From: Dichomitus squalens LYAD-421 SS1
Lineage: Eukaryota > Basidiomycota > Agaricomycetes > Polyporales > Polyporaceae
NCBI RefSeq assembly: GCF_000275845.1
Contig: NW_006766887.1
Location: forward strand, 228,238-292,237
Direction of reading: 5' to 3'
DNA: 64,000 bases
In this document: one piece after another, positions 12,626 through 24,126 of the stretch
Layout: each line of letters starts with the position of its first letter
Numbering within the stretch: the stretch's first letter is position 1
Position numbers and translations under genes: made by a program
The notes under the pieces: generated by a model
The model's input: only the letters and a program-made list of their open reading frames with translations
Database searches by the model: none
Told to the model about the DNA's origin: nothing

Positions 12626-14462
12626 ATGGTGAAGTCGAAAAAATCAAGTCCAGCAAAGAAAAGCAAGTCTACTTCTCCGAGGAAGTCTGGTGCTCGTAAG
12701 AACACGACGCCCGGAAAGCCGACTGGCCAGCACAGTACGTCCTTTGTTTGTCTCATTCCGACGCCTGTCTTATTTAGCTGTGGTAGTGGCACACGCGTTT
12801 CTGTGCCGGAACGGCAGCGGCTCCTTCACGTTAGGCCATGCAGTGTCATGCAGTACGTTGGTCTGCAGACTTGATCGATTAGGCGTTTGCGACTGACCTG
12901 GTGTTCGCCCAGTGGAACAGACGAGAGCGGATATCGGGATAGAAACCACGAGACCAAAGACGACCAGAAATTGTTACGAGGGGACCATTTACAGTTTTGT
13001 ATGCATGCACAAATCCTTCAGCGGACATCTTTAGGATTGACCAGACGTTCTCCACATCACAGGAGCATAATGGCAAACTCGTGACCCGACCGTTTGTAGA
13101 TGGCGAGCCGAAGTTCAAACCTGCTCCTCTCGTTGCGACGGCGTAAGTCCTTATTACCTGGTTGTATACTACTCTACTGACTTTGTACACAGTGTAAAGG
13201 AGATACGACGGACCCTGCCTCCTGATGCTCATCCGACCTTGCTAGGCCAGGCGATGGTGAAACGAGTTGGCGCAGCTAAGTCGCCGACGAAGAACCAGGT
13301 AGAGGACCTTTAATTGACTGTTGGTTCGCGCGCTGACTTCTCCATGCTCTCAGCTCTTCTTAGAACGCATTCGTGCGCGGGACGCACGACCGTTCATGCC
13401 CGGCACCCCAAGCAATGGAGAGCGGGGCGCCAGTTTAGCCCCGACTGACATCTCAGACGTTGTAATGGAGGAGCTCGATGACAGTATGGATTTTGCTCCC
13501 GATGACTTTGTTCCTTCGGAGGGCCCGTCCCGTCCTCAGGCGTAAGCGAACACAACTATTCTTCTGAATCGCGGCTTACGTGTCGTATGCATGCTTATCC
13601 AGTGCCGCTCCTCCTCGCACGCCAGTGCGTCTACAAGCGGCTCTCAGCTACCTCACTCCTCCACAAACGACCGCCCAGTTGCCCCGCGAGGCTTCGCACG
13701 CAAGATTTCCTCAGCCTGATCTCACCGCTGGGGACGACCTGCCTTTCGGAGGCGCAGGGATCAGCCCAGCAGAGACTGCCGACAAGGGGCCTTCCGACCC
13801 AGCGGCTTCTTCGAGTTGGGGCCCTTCAACTGCCTCGGGGCGGACGGCGATCGAAGCACTTGCCAATGATGCCAAGAAGCTCGTGGACAGAATATGCGAA
13901 GAGGTAAGTGTCAGCTATTTAAGATTCATCGAGCTCGGTGACTATCGGGCTTGGTTCTTAGGCTCAGAGGAGCAATGCCGCGTTGCAAGAAAGGGATTTC
14001 CGCTTACAACAGCAAGGAGTTCAGTTGCGTGAGAAGCACGCTGAGCTTCAGGCGACCAACGCGGCCTTGGCGGCCCATCGAGAGCGCTCTGAGCGCCTCA
14101 AGGACCATCTAGACGATTCCATGATCGTGCAAGCCGACACACAGGCGCAGTTGGGCGAGGTCATTCAGCAAAACGAAGTGCTCGCCGGAGAGCGCGATAT
14201 CCTTCGCAAGAAACATTGTGGTGCGGAAGCTGCTCTGAAGAGCTCTCGCATCCAGGGAGAGGCTCTCGAGTCTGGCATGATGGCGTTCGTGAGTTCATGC
14301 TTCAGTTTGTTGCGGGAGAGGCAATGTCATCTGACGCTTCTGACACTTCTAAGCTCACCCGGCATCGGTACGTTCTGCTCTAAACTCACTTTGAAACGAT
14401 TTCCATCATTTCTCCTCCAGGTTTTGGTAAACTCTCCTCTCCATCAGGCCATCGTGTTTTAG
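12626..14462 (+). CDS. coiled-coil protein of unknown function
   Basis: I do not recognise a family. The model starts with a Lys/Ser-rich segment (MVKSKKSSPAKKSKS) that could be a nuclear-localisation signal, runs through several small exons, then an acidic segment (VVMEELDDSMDFAPDDF), a Pro-rich linker and a long Gln/Glu/Arg-rich helix (from about 13960 to 14280) with strong coiled-coil character. Introns are supported by GT-AG signals and phase, for example those ending at 13194 and 13375. The first two introns and the last two exons are less certain, so the stop at 14460-14462 is provisional. A structural or chromatin-linked role would fit, but this is a guess. The LTR-like fragment just upstream is a neighbour worth noting. 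Confidence 0.6.
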
Positions 14463-15069
14463 GCCAGACTGAATTGGATTTGCTTCGCTACATCACCTGC
14501 TGTCAATTGCGCACTTCCCGGTCTCATTGTATATACCCGTATAAGTGAACGGATAGAAGCTGGTACTTCTCGAATGTATAACGCTGCCTAGATGTATCAT
14601 AGTCGATGTCTCGAATGGACGCATTATGTATCACGTCTCGTCCCTATGCTATTTCTTGTAGGCACGACTTATCTTCCAACAGAGGAGTTGTGCAGACAAC
14701 CCAAATGTCCTGACAATCAGGAGTGCAGCGAGAGATAACAATGTATAAATTACTGGCACACCAAACGCTACATGAGATCAGAGTGATACAGCAACAAAGT
14801 CCCGTTCAATGGTACAGCTCGTAAGCAGCGTCGAGGGAGGGGGGAGGCTACATATGGTATCTCGTGGAGAGCTGGTATCGGAATCCAATGTCTAGGTATT
14901 AGTGCATAAACTATAGGGTACAGTGTCATGAATGTCCCTGCGTCAAAGGCATGCACACGTGCATAAGAGCATCTAGCTCTGGAGTCAAGGGGACTGTCGC
15001 AGTCGATACGGCATGAGAACATGAAGTTACATGGCGATGGAGGGACCAGCCATGCGCCATCAGGGGCGC
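14463..15069. other. intergenic, convergent 3' ends
   Basis: Lies between the 3' ends of the coiled-coil gene (plus) and the small gene on the minus strand. Only short frames without family signals are present. Confidence 0.5.
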
Positions 15070-15328
15070 TTAGACGAAGCGCATGCTGCGACGGCGGGCG
15101 GCGGTGAGGAGGACGAAGCCTTCTGGGAGGATGGAGGCGCGTTGACGCCTACGGCTCCGACGACTAAGGGCCTTCCAGGCGCAGATGATGCGGCGCTCGA
15201 TGTGCTTGCCCAAGGACATGCTAGAGAAATAACGAGGTCAGCTTTGGCTGGACGACGAATGAGCTGCACGGAGCGTACCGGGCCTGCTCCTGGGACATGA
15301 AGGTGATAGCGACGGCGCGAGTAGCCAT
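15070..15328 (-). CDS. predicted 66-residue Arg-rich small protein, two exons
   Basis: On the minus strand an ATG at 15328 opens a 50-nt exon. A GT donor at 15278 and a TTTCTCTAG acceptor ending at 15221 define a 58-nt intron, and a second exon of 151 nt runs to a TAA at 15072-15070. The joined frame gives 66 residues starting MATRAVAITFMSQEQAR. Its second half is strongly basic, with RRSRRRQR and AARRRSMRF. A minus-strand TATAAAGT box lies about 205 bases upstream. No domain is recognised. The Arg-rich tail could bind nucleic acid or act as a targeting signal. Codon phase and splice signals agree, but a short model like this can arise by chance. RNA reads across the 58-nt intron would settle it. 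Confidence 0.45.
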
Positions 15329-15531
15329 TGACGTAATAGTAGGACAGTATAGTGTAGATAGTAGGCTGAGGGTTGAGGGTGCCAGTAGTTCGAGTGCTGA
15401 ATGGCAGGACTAGAGCAGGATAGGATAGTTATCGTCGCAGACGATTCAGATATTTACAAGACTAGAGAGAGGAGGCCCGATCGAGAGACTTATGGCAGAA
15501 CGCAGGGAAATGAGCAAGCTAGGGAGCACCA

Positions 15532-15540
15532 CTTTATACC
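15532..15540 (-). promoter_or_regulatory. TATA-like box upstream of the small minus-strand gene
   Basis: Minus-strand GGTATAAAGT, about 205 bases from the proposed ATG. Spacing allows a leader of about 170 nt. Confidence 0.35.
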
Positions 15541-16319
15541 CTTCTTCGTGATTGACGAACATAATCGCTGTGCGTGCATTATGGAGATCTGGCTGTCGAC
15601 CGGGGTGAATACAATGGGGCAGCAGGTCGACCGTGGGCACCCAAACGGAGATGTGTTTGGGTGCTATTGAGGCTAAACATATATACAGCAACGGTAGTTG
15701 GGCAAGGACAAAGGGAAGAATCTCGTTGGAGACGACAGTAACCTGAGAACGAGCACAAAAGTACTTCTGCTCTGGCGTCTAATGAATCGCATTGTCTATG
15801 GCAGCACGTGGTGGGACGGGAGCGAGCGCCGTCCGTTTGTGCGGATATGGACACACTTCGCATATTTGGCGCTCTATTGCCGTTCTGTGTGTTGATGCAT
15901 GAAACGGTTTGCGGTCATCCGGCTGTGCGATGCTTCAAACATTAGTGTGGGGAATAAGACACGAAAGCGCAGTGGACAGGACAATGGAGATGACTTCGAT
16001 TCGGACTCGTAACTAGTCTCGAATCAGTAGCCTTCAACGTTCTCTTTAGTTGGCACAGCGAGAACCCCTCACACGCCCGACCGTATTTCCGTCAAATTAA
16101 CTCATTTTCACCATCCCTTCCACATGCACAACAGAAGGCGAACATCGTTAGTATCATAAGCGGTGGTCATGAGGCTTCGTCACAATAGTACACTAAATAG
16201 GTCATAAGTTCAGCGAATAACACCAGAAGCGAGGAACCACACTGCGACCAACGATACAACAGCAGCAAGACGGGGGTATAGGAGCTCCGAAGGCCAGGTG
16301 TCTAGAGTCAGTAGACAAG
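15541..16319. other. intergenic region
   Basis: No gene supported. It contains the 3' flank of the TMEM184-like gene, whose stop codon is at 16320-16322 on the minus strand. Confidence 0.45.
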
Positions 16320-19300
16320 CTACCTAGCGATATCCGAGAATGGCGGAGAGTTCGGGGCAGCTGGGCGGCGACCAGTCGATGAAGGAGGCAGGAAAGTGAG
16401 GCCAGGCGGAGCGTGCAGCGGCGACGAGGGTGTCTGTCGCGGTGGGCTAGCTGCAGTGATAGCTACACCTGGGGAAGCGGGTGCGAGGGGCGCGGGGAGA
16501 ATAATCCGATCCCTGCTTGGCGTGAAGCGGTTCATAGGCGTGTACGTGGTTTGTGGCGGCGGTCCTGAGTTCCTGCGGGTACCTCGCGAGTATGCGGCGC
16601 TGGTCCGGTGTAGACGGGGTGATGTTGTTGGGGACTGTTGAAGGGAAGAGAAAGGCGGGGGAGAAGATAGGATAGGAGAGCTAGCCTGAGGGTCGGGGAA
16701 GTACTGTGCAGAGTCTCGTCTGTGCGAAGTCCGCCTCCTGCCCCGAGCCTCGTCGTCCGTCCACGTCGCGGGAACGTTGCGCTCCGGAGATGCAACTGGT
16801 GGCGGAGAACGAGGAGAAGCGGAATGCATTGGCATGGCAGGAGTGTTCTCTCGGTAGAACGTCGGGGGACGCAGAGGACTGTGAGTCGGAAGAGCAGGAG
16901 ACGGGAACTGTGCCGGAGCGAGGGGACTCGACGGGCCAGCAGTCTTGAGGTGAATAACAACTGGCGTTTGTGGCAAGGCTTTAACTCGGGCGGACACAAC
17001 CGGCACTGGACCAAGGGCGACACGAGTCTGGTGGGACTGCGAAGATGGCGGGCCAGCAGAAGGTGCTTCGGCTGACGAGCCTTGTTCGACTGACCCGGAG
17101 AACGCCCGTTCCAAGAAACTGTCCGCCTGCAGCGATTGAATGCTCGGAGACAACATCAAAGGCGCAAGCGAGCCCTGCTGTACAGGGCCAGGTCTATTAG
17201 GGAACGGGGCTTGTGGCGCGACCCTGAGAGCACCGTCATGCGCTTCAGGCGAACCTGGAGGACTCGGGATATCCGCGAAAGAGGCCGACAAAAGAGGCAG
17301 ATTCATGACCGGGGGAGCCTTGCGTTTCGGCGGCTGCTTCTTGTTCCTGGACTCGCGGTACGTGCGAATGGCAGACGGCGGCGGAGGATCGTTGTAGTCG
17401 TCCTCTTGCACGTCGGCCATGAGTGGAGCCGCCCCCACCTTGTTGGACATCTCTCTGGACTGGCGACGCCAGGACAAGCGACGCCCGGGACGAGGATGAC
17501 TACTAGGCGAAGCTAACGTCCTATCGCTGTCCATTTCAGCTCCCGTCTGCGAGAGACGGTCGTATACGCGCCGCCACCAAGATGCTTGACCACGCTGGTG
17601 CCCCTGAGTAGGGGCTGCTTCTGCGTCGATGATCGGAGAGTATGCACCACCGCCGGAGCCTGTATGTTCACAGTCAGCAGAACGTACATAGGGCCCGTGG
17701 ATCACAAGGGGGTATACCTTGCAGAGTGTACCCACGCCTCGCGAGCTCCTTCTCGATCTGCGACTCTAGACCCTCACTCCTCTCCCTCTGTCTCTTCGCC
17801 TGGTACCCCAGCCCGTACACGTAGTCGTCGCCCACCCCGAGCCACTGCCGCTCGTCGCCCACGCGCACCTCCTTCTCCACCTGCACCGTCACGCTCAAAT
17901 CCTTCTCCGGCGCGCTGTTGAGTTTGCCCGGGCCCGAGGCCGAGCCGTTCGCCTCGCGGTAGATGGCGATTCGCGAGCGCCCGAAGACGTCCTCGAGGAC
18001 GGCTTCGCGACGCGCCTGAGTGTCAACCTCGTGCCCACGACTCCTGCGGACCATGTAGATCCAGCCAGCCCAGATCTCGCGGCCGGTCTCCTTGAAGCTC
18101 ATTGCGTGGACAAGGGAGCGGAACCGGGGCGTCGTATCGCCGGTTACGTACGGCTTGTAGGAGAAGGCCTTGATGTGCAGGCAGGCAAAGACACTGTACA
18201 GCCGGTCAGAATGCGAGCGCATATATAGAGCCCCAGAGACGTACGCCATCTCGAATGTCTCCAGCAGGGCTCCGAGGCCGATGTTGATGTTATCGGCAGT
18301 CATGTATGGAGTCTGAGGGGACAAGCTTAGTTGATTACATATAGCGACGTCTCGGTCGGACATACATCTTTGACCAGTCCGAATAAGGTGAGCACAGACA
18401 GGGCTGTCGCTTGCCAGAACGTCAAGAACACTGCGCGAGCAGTTCAGAAACGGACGTGACCCGAGGAGTGTAGCCGAGGCTCACCGACTGCTTTGATAGC
18501 GAACAGTTTCAACAGCGGCTTCTGAGGCGCTAATTCGACTTTGACAACCATGTACAGCTGCAGCAGGCAGTACATGGCAATCGTCACGGAAAGCGATACG
18601 ACAATCGTAATCTGGGCATGGGAACCTCAATCAAACGAGAATGTGCGCCTCGACAACTCCAAGGACCTACCCAGATATGGCCCCATCCAAGACTCCAAGA
18701 ATCCTCACAGTACAAGCCGACATAATCGAGGATCACGGCTGCCAATGTTGTCCTACATGAACGAATTGTCAAATGCAGGCAACCTTGACAGATCGGCCAT
18801 AACATACCCCGGCCTGACTACGCAATATTGAAGAACGCCCCACTTCATGAGCTGCAAGAAATAGAGACCATCCTACAAGAGAAACGATCCCTCAGCGCAG
18901 AGTCGCATGAATGCAATAATGGACCGACCTCTGGCTTCCAGTGCACGAACCCGAGAGGCATCACCCATTTCTGTACCGGCTCCCCTCGTCTGCCTCTCTC
19001 CTTATCGTTCTGTCGAGACAGACCATTCTATGGGAGGGAGAGATCAGCGTGTGAGCCGAAGATGGATAGTTTGATGTACACGCCTTCCGAAACACCTCCT
19101 TTTGCACATTCACATCCGGCGAGATGTACAGCAGCAAGAGATAGAAAAACGCTGTCAAGACAGTGGACTCGTAGCAATCGCGAATCAGGAGAAGTGGCGT
19201 CGAGTGGTTCTGATTTCCGCGATCAGCTATATGCCAGTTGTTGATACCGAGGACGGACGGAACGCGATACTCACCCACCAGAAGTAGGACGCAGTACTGA

Positions 19301-19650
19301 CAACCGCATACAGAGGGACCATGAAGAGGATACGAACGATGTCTTCCAGATAGTAAGATGAGCTCACATCCCTGATGAAGCACAGAGAAGACATACAACG
19401 TTGCTCATATTTCTAACGTATCTTGAAATCGTCAGGGCGCAAAGACGGGATCGAGGCAATGTAGCACGCACGTTTGTATAGTTCCGTACATGTTTGCCAA
19501 TGAGCCAGAACGACACACCCATAGCCACCAAGGTAAGGACAGAGGAAACGATCCAGCCAATCTTCACACACGGCATGAGCACACGTCTTCAGCGCGGCCT
19601 GGCAAAATGAAACATACATGGTGGGCTAGAGTTGAATGCATGTCAGACAT
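16320..19650 (-). CDS. TMEM184/DUF300 (organic solute transporter alpha-like) membrane protein
   Basis: Multi-pass membrane protein of the TMEM184/Ost-alpha (DUF300) family, roughly 850-900 residues with a long disordered tail. From the start at 19650 the exons encode IGWIVSSVLTLVAMGVSFWL (first helix), KYEQRYIVRILFMVPLYAVV, NHSTPLLLIRDCYEST, LMKWGVLQYCVVRP, DYVGLYCEDSWSLGWGHIW and AIKAVVFLTFWQA. The core ends with NINIGLGALLETFEMAVFAC and HIKAFSYKPY, the most conserved part of the family. KYEQR plus part of the next codon lies on a 16-nt microexon at 19397-19412. After the helices the tail (17700 down to 16320) is rich in Pro, Ser and Arg and probably cytoplasmic. Fungal members are linked to vacuolar or plasma-membrane transport, but the substrate is unknown. 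The N-terminus (MSDMHSTLAHH, 11 codons) is the weakest part; a second in-frame ATG lies at 19641. Confidence 0.88.
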
Positions 19651-21032
19651 ACGCACATGAGAATAATTGTGGAAGACGCACGCTGCAGGACTATCTTCCC
19701 ATTCTGCACAAGCGATGGCTCCTGCAAGGGTGCCCGCTCTGCATGACATCTCCCGTTCACAATTTCTGCCATCACAACAGCGACAAGAGACAACTAGAGT
19801 CTAAGCCCCAGAATATACAGAGTAGATATTGCAGTCAAAGATACAGCGTATCACAAGAGGGACTTCGTCGTGAGTGTCGTGAAGAAGCGTGAAATGGTCG
19901 TAACAGGAGAGAATGTCGGGAAGGCCCAGGTTTGTGAGTCCAGCGTGAGCCTGGCCAGCAATTGCGTGACCACCTGAGGAAACAGTCAAATCCGCGTCCT
20001 TGTCCCAGATGTATTGGTGGGCTAGAGGACCAGGGACGCTAGACAACCGGAGGACAGGCCTGAGGCGGCGGGGCGGGGGCGGAAGAGCGCGAGAGCTGCA
20101 GCCGCTCAGTCCTGGCAGAGACGTCACCGCTGTGACGCCGTGATGTTTGCCGAAATCGGAAACGCTGCGTCTTGGCCGCCACCCGTTCGACGTCTCCAAC
20201 CCACTGGTGCGTCGCTCGAGAAAGAATTGAACCGTTCAGAAGTCATTGGCCTATAGTGCATACCCAACAAGCTCGCTTCTCAGTGACTCGTACAATGGCA
20301 TGTTTCTCTGTCGCCGACACTGACGTTGACTTCCAGGTAGGACTTCGGACCAGTCCATCCTTGTACGCGTAGTGCCTGTCCAGCGGCAGAAGACCGCATT
20401 TTGCGCATAGTCTCTCGGATAGTCTCCACTGTCTGCCTTACAATGTATCAGGCCTCATCAGACCTTGAAGCCACCATCTACAACTGAGGGAAAAGTAGTG
20501 ATTAATAGAGGTAAGTTCGACGGCGAACTGTCTACATTGCGGCCTGTTCAAAGTTCCCATGTCTATACCCATACCGCAGCGCCTCTGCTTATGAAGCCCT
20601 CGATCACATTACCACATTACCCATCCACCCGCAGCGACAACTCGTCCATCTTCTCGACGACAGCACCGAAAGGCTAATAGGCCGCTCTAGTACAGATGCC
20701 AGTAGCGAAGGTTCAAGTCTTACGCATTTCTGCTGATCATGCTTATTCAGACGATCACCCAAATATGGGACTCCCTCAACGCCCTTTCCTATGGATGTGC
20801 ATACGGACCCCCATGATAGAAAGCTGACAGTCAATGCCATGTCAATCTACGCTAAACCCAAGATCGCGCCATCGAGCGTAGCAAGGAAGATGAGGACGTA
20901 CCACCTTCGCTCCGCACTCGTGAATGTAAATATAAGGTGCACTCGAGCGGTAGCTAAGTCACGACGCCATCTTACCTTCACAAACACCCCCCCCCCCTGC
21001 CAGACTCTTCTTGTCTTCACACTTCCAGAGCA
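19651..21032. other. intergenic, divergent promoters
   Basis: Separates the TMEM184-like gene (minus) from reductase copy 2 (plus). The part from about 20320 on is homologous to sequence upstream of reductase copy 3 (starting near 22850), so the duplicated unit includes at least 700 bases of 5' flank. A run of 13 C residues lies near 20985-20997. A minus-strand frame at 19801-20199 has no family signal. Confidence 0.55.
20931..20950 (+). promoter_or_regulatory. TATA box and shared element of reductase copy 2
   Basis: TATAAGG followed by GTGCACTCGAGCGGTA, 102 bases before the ATG. The same element, with one or a few changes, precedes copy 1 and copy 3 at nearly the same distance. Confidence 0.65.
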
Positions 21033-22265
21033 ATGCCTACTCCCACTCAGCAGAAGGCTCTTTTTCTCCTAGAGAAGCAGGGTCAGTTTGCCGTCCGCGA
21101 TCGTAACGTCCCTACTCCGAACCGGGGAGAGCTCCTCATCAAGAATGAGTCTGTTGGCCTCAATCCGATCGACTGGAAGATCCAGCAATACGGCATGTTC
21201 CTCGATACTTATCCCGCCATCATAGGGGCGGAAGGCGCTGGAACGATTGAAGCCGTGGGGGAGGGAGTCACCGAATTCAAGAAGGGCGATCAGGTGTTGT
21301 ACAAAGCGGTCCCCGTGATCAATAACAGGGCAGCGTACCAGCAGTACACGCTGACCGACCCAACATCAGTCGTGAAGGTCAGACCTCCGACTGTCTATAC
21401 GGAGTCGACAGCCAACTCACGCGTGGGGTTACTAGCTTGGCGAGGGAATTTCCTTGGATGCGGCGGCAACCCTCCCGACTGCGCTTGTGACCGCTTCTGT
21501 CGGCCTGTACAGCCAACCTGGTGGTGGCCAGTACGTGCCACCGTGGGCCGAGGGTGGAAAGGGCAAGTACGCTAGCCAGCCGCTCGTGATCATTGGCGGT
21601 GCAACCGTCGTTGGCTCCGCAGGTATATTCGCCTTTGACTGTTCTTGCCCCTACCCTACCTGATTGAACTATACACATCTCGCCAGCCATCCAGCTTGGC
21701 AAGCTCTCCGGCTTCTCGCCCATTGTCACGACTGCCTCGCTTAAGAACGCCGCCCTCCTTCGGTCTTACGGCGCGACGCACGTCCTCGACCGCAACCTCT
21801 CTGCGGATGCTTTGCGTGCGGAGGTCAAGAAGATCATCGGTGGCTCCCCTTCCTTCGTCTATGATGCCGTCTCGCTTCCGGAGACACAGGCTGCTGCATA
21901 CGGGCTCCTTGCGCCCGGCGGCAGGCTGCTCGTCATCCTTCCCGAGACCGTGAAGGAGACGACGGAGAGCCGGACGGTCACGACGATGTCAGCCGGCGTC
22001 CGCCTTCAGCAGGACCCTCAGTTTGGGGTGGACCTGTTCAAAGTGATCCCGATCCTGCTTAGATCGGGTGAAATCAAGGTGAGCACTGAAGCATGGACCT
22101 GTATGGATTGAAGCCATTAGTCACTGACCGTTCTAACCGTTGCAGCCGCTCAACGTAGAGGTAATTCCTGGAGGCTTGGTGGGGATTGTCTCTGGCCTAG
22201 AGAAGTTGAAGAACAACCAAGTCAGCGCGGCTAAGCTTATTGTCCACCCTCAGGAGACCGCGTGA
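21033..22265 (+). CDS. ToxD-like medium-chain dehydrogenase/reductase, copy 2
   Basis: Intact zinc-independent reductase of about 340 residues in four exons. Exon 1 (21033-21377, 115 codons) holds the GroES-like start with PTPNRGELLIKNESVGLNPI and DWKIQ. Exon 2 (21436-21622) ends in IIGGATVVGSAG, the Rossmann nucleotide-binding loop. Exon 3 continues AIQLGKLSGFSPIVTTASL. Exon 4 carries the C-terminal PGGLVGIVSGLEKLKNNQVS. No structural or catalytic zinc ligands are seen, which fits quinone-oxidoreductase or enoyl-reductase chemistry with NADPH. The natural substrate is unknown; relatives include stand-alone enoyl reductases of secondary metabolism, but no polyketide synthase is present in this window. 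The promoter block and 3' flank are shared with copy 3, so both arose from one duplication that included regulatory DNA. Confidence 0.9.
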
Positions 22266-23093
22266 AGCCATGGTGTTGATGGATCACTCCCGACTGCACG
22301 ATAGCAGAGAGGTTCATCAGACTAACCCTGTATTATATTCAATCTGTGAAAGTACGGGCGAGAAGTCACTGAGAAACATGTAACTTGAATGGGATGTTTA
22401 CCGTGCACGATTGCACAGCGCATTGTTATATGTCCAGTTCGGCTCCCGTCTGAGCTCTTGTGAACTTAAGGGGGAGTTGTTTTGTGCTCTGCAGCAGAAC
22501 ACTCTGTCATCGGGACAAGCGCTATGTTGCTGATTTGCCATGTCTATGCCTCGGATAGCTCGCTAAGATGGAATCTTTCGGCCGTGTCTATAAGACTTGG
22601 AGTGTCTCGAGGATTGAGGGTACCATATTAACAGGCTGAGGAGCTTTCCTCCTCGATCTCCTACAAACTCTTCCTCCTTGCCACAAAAGAGTCAGATAAT
22701 GTAGGTATGATAGTTGTGATGAAGTCTATGGATCCCGATTTCGTTTGACAGAGGACGGGAGAGCTCGCGCTGGTGAAATGAATCCAATGTCCCGATGACC
22801 GGTCCATTACTACATTTGAGTGCTTCGTGCAACGTTACATTCCGCCGGCGCCGGCATTGACGTCGACGTTCAGCGGGACTTCGGATTCGATCCTCAGGTC
22901 CTCCGTCGTACTCGTAGCGCTTGATTCCAGCAGCAGAAGGCCGCACTTCGCGGGCGGTCTCTGACACTTGCCTTACAACGTATGAGGTGTTGTCAAAGTT
23001 CTGAAAATATGTTCAATTGCGGGCAATGCGGTCACCAATCGCGGTAAGTGAATGCTGGCACAGCCACCACGCTTATGAATCATTACCTATCTA
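22266..23093. other. intergenic between reductase copies 2 and 3
   Basis: The first 200 bases match the 3' flank of copy 3 (after 25352). From about 22850 the sequence matches the region upstream of copy 2 (near 20320). The junction of the two ancestral segments therefore lies between about 22480 and 22850. No gene seen. Confidence 0.6.
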
Positions 23094-23516
23094 CAGTCGA
23101 CACCCTCTTAACCCATAGCCCTCGGGACAGGCCCAAATATATGGGTTTTGAGGGGTTATGGGCTACCAGAACTTTAGCGCCTTCTAAGCGCCCTGATAAG
23201 TCCCAGTTAGCGAGCGCTGAACAGGCGTCTACTGACGATTTCGAACACCCACAATGTGGTTGAAGCATGGATGGATGCTGGGAGGACACAAGGAAGCATG
23301 TATCGAGTACTTTGTGGGTTATTGATGAGCGAAATCTCAATGTGACCACTATTACCGTATGGGTTTTGAGCCCTAGAAGGCTATGGGTTATGGGGTACTG
23401 GGGACCTATGGGTTATGGGGTCGAATTCCCCCTATCCCGACTTGGGAAAGCCAAAATCCTATGGGTTTTTAGAGTTTATGGGTTACCAGGGGTATGGGTT
23501 AGGAGGGTGTCGACTG
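23094..23516. mobile_element. 423-bp MITE, Tc1/mariner-like ends, TA target site
   Basis: The left end CAGTCGACACCCTCTTAACC and the right end form terminal inverted repeats (right end GGTTAGGAGGGTGTCGACTG), flanked by TA at 23092-23093 and 23517-23518. TA duplication and ends beginning CAGT are characteristic of Tc1/mariner transposons. The interior is rich in TATGGGTT repeats and has no transposase, so this is a non-autonomous element. It sits in the flank shared with reductase copy 2 but is absent there, so it came after the duplication. Confidence 0.75.
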
Positions 23517-23525
23517 TACCGGCAA

Positions 23526-23867
23526 CACGACGGGCATTGGCCAATGTCCCGGATCCAAACTGGGACAGAGAAATGGCCTGGGAATGGATGCCTGTCACAG
23601 GTTATGTCCCAAAGCCTAGCTCCGGACCTGAGCCATCCGGCGCTAAAATCCATAAAGGGAAATACTAAGGCTGACAAAGCCAATGACATAAGCGTATATA
23701 CCCCTTGTTGGACAGTCTCGAGCGCCAATATCCTCTTTATGGTATCAGAGCGCCCCCTGGCTCGGGTCCGGAGCTAGGCATTGGGACATAACCTGTGACA
23801 GGCATCCATTCCCAGGCCATTTCTCTGTCCCAGTTTGGGTCCGGGACATTGGCCAATGCCCGTCGTG
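23526..23867. mobile_element. 342-bp inverted-repeat element with Copia-like primer-binding motif
   Basis: Two 110-base arms (23526-23635 and 23758-23867) are near-perfect reverse complements with only a few mismatches. They flank a 122-base spacer. The spacer contains TGGTATCAGAGC at 23740-23751, the motif complementary to initiator tRNA-Met used as primer-binding site by many Copia elements. A related single fragment lies at 12406. I read it as LTR-derived sequence joined head to head, or a foldback element built from an LTR. There is no coding capacity. It begins ten bases after the MITE. Confidence 0.65.
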
Positions 23868-24026
23868 CAACGGCGATTCGTCCGATTGCCTTGACAGTGC
23901 TTGTGCAAACGATCGTCCAAATCTTGGCCTCCTTCAACGTCCTTTCCTCAGTTTTCAATGATGTATTCCATCTCGGACTTACATGCTGAAGAACATCCTA
24001 CCGTTGCTTCTCACTCGCGGAAGTCG

Positions 24027-24046
24027 ATATAAGGTGCGCTCGAGCG
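24027..24046 (+). promoter_or_regulatory. TATA box and shared element of reductase copy 3
   Basis: ATATAAGG followed by TGCGCTCGAGCGGTA, 100 bases before the ATG and matching the blocks upstream of copies 1 and 2. Confidence 0.65.
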
Positions 24047-24126
24047 GTAAGTGATTCCCGACACCATCTTACCTTCACAAACCACCCCGTCTGCCAGGCG
24101 CATCCCATCTCCACACTTCCAGAGCA

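Noticed and set aside
23100..23516. Telomere-like repeats (TATGGGTT)
   Set aside because: Units are irregular and not TTAGGG; they lie inside a MITE far from a chromosome end.
23267..23958. Near-identical peptides encoded on opposite strands
   Set aside because: Simple result of the 110-base inverted arms; not evidence of a gene.
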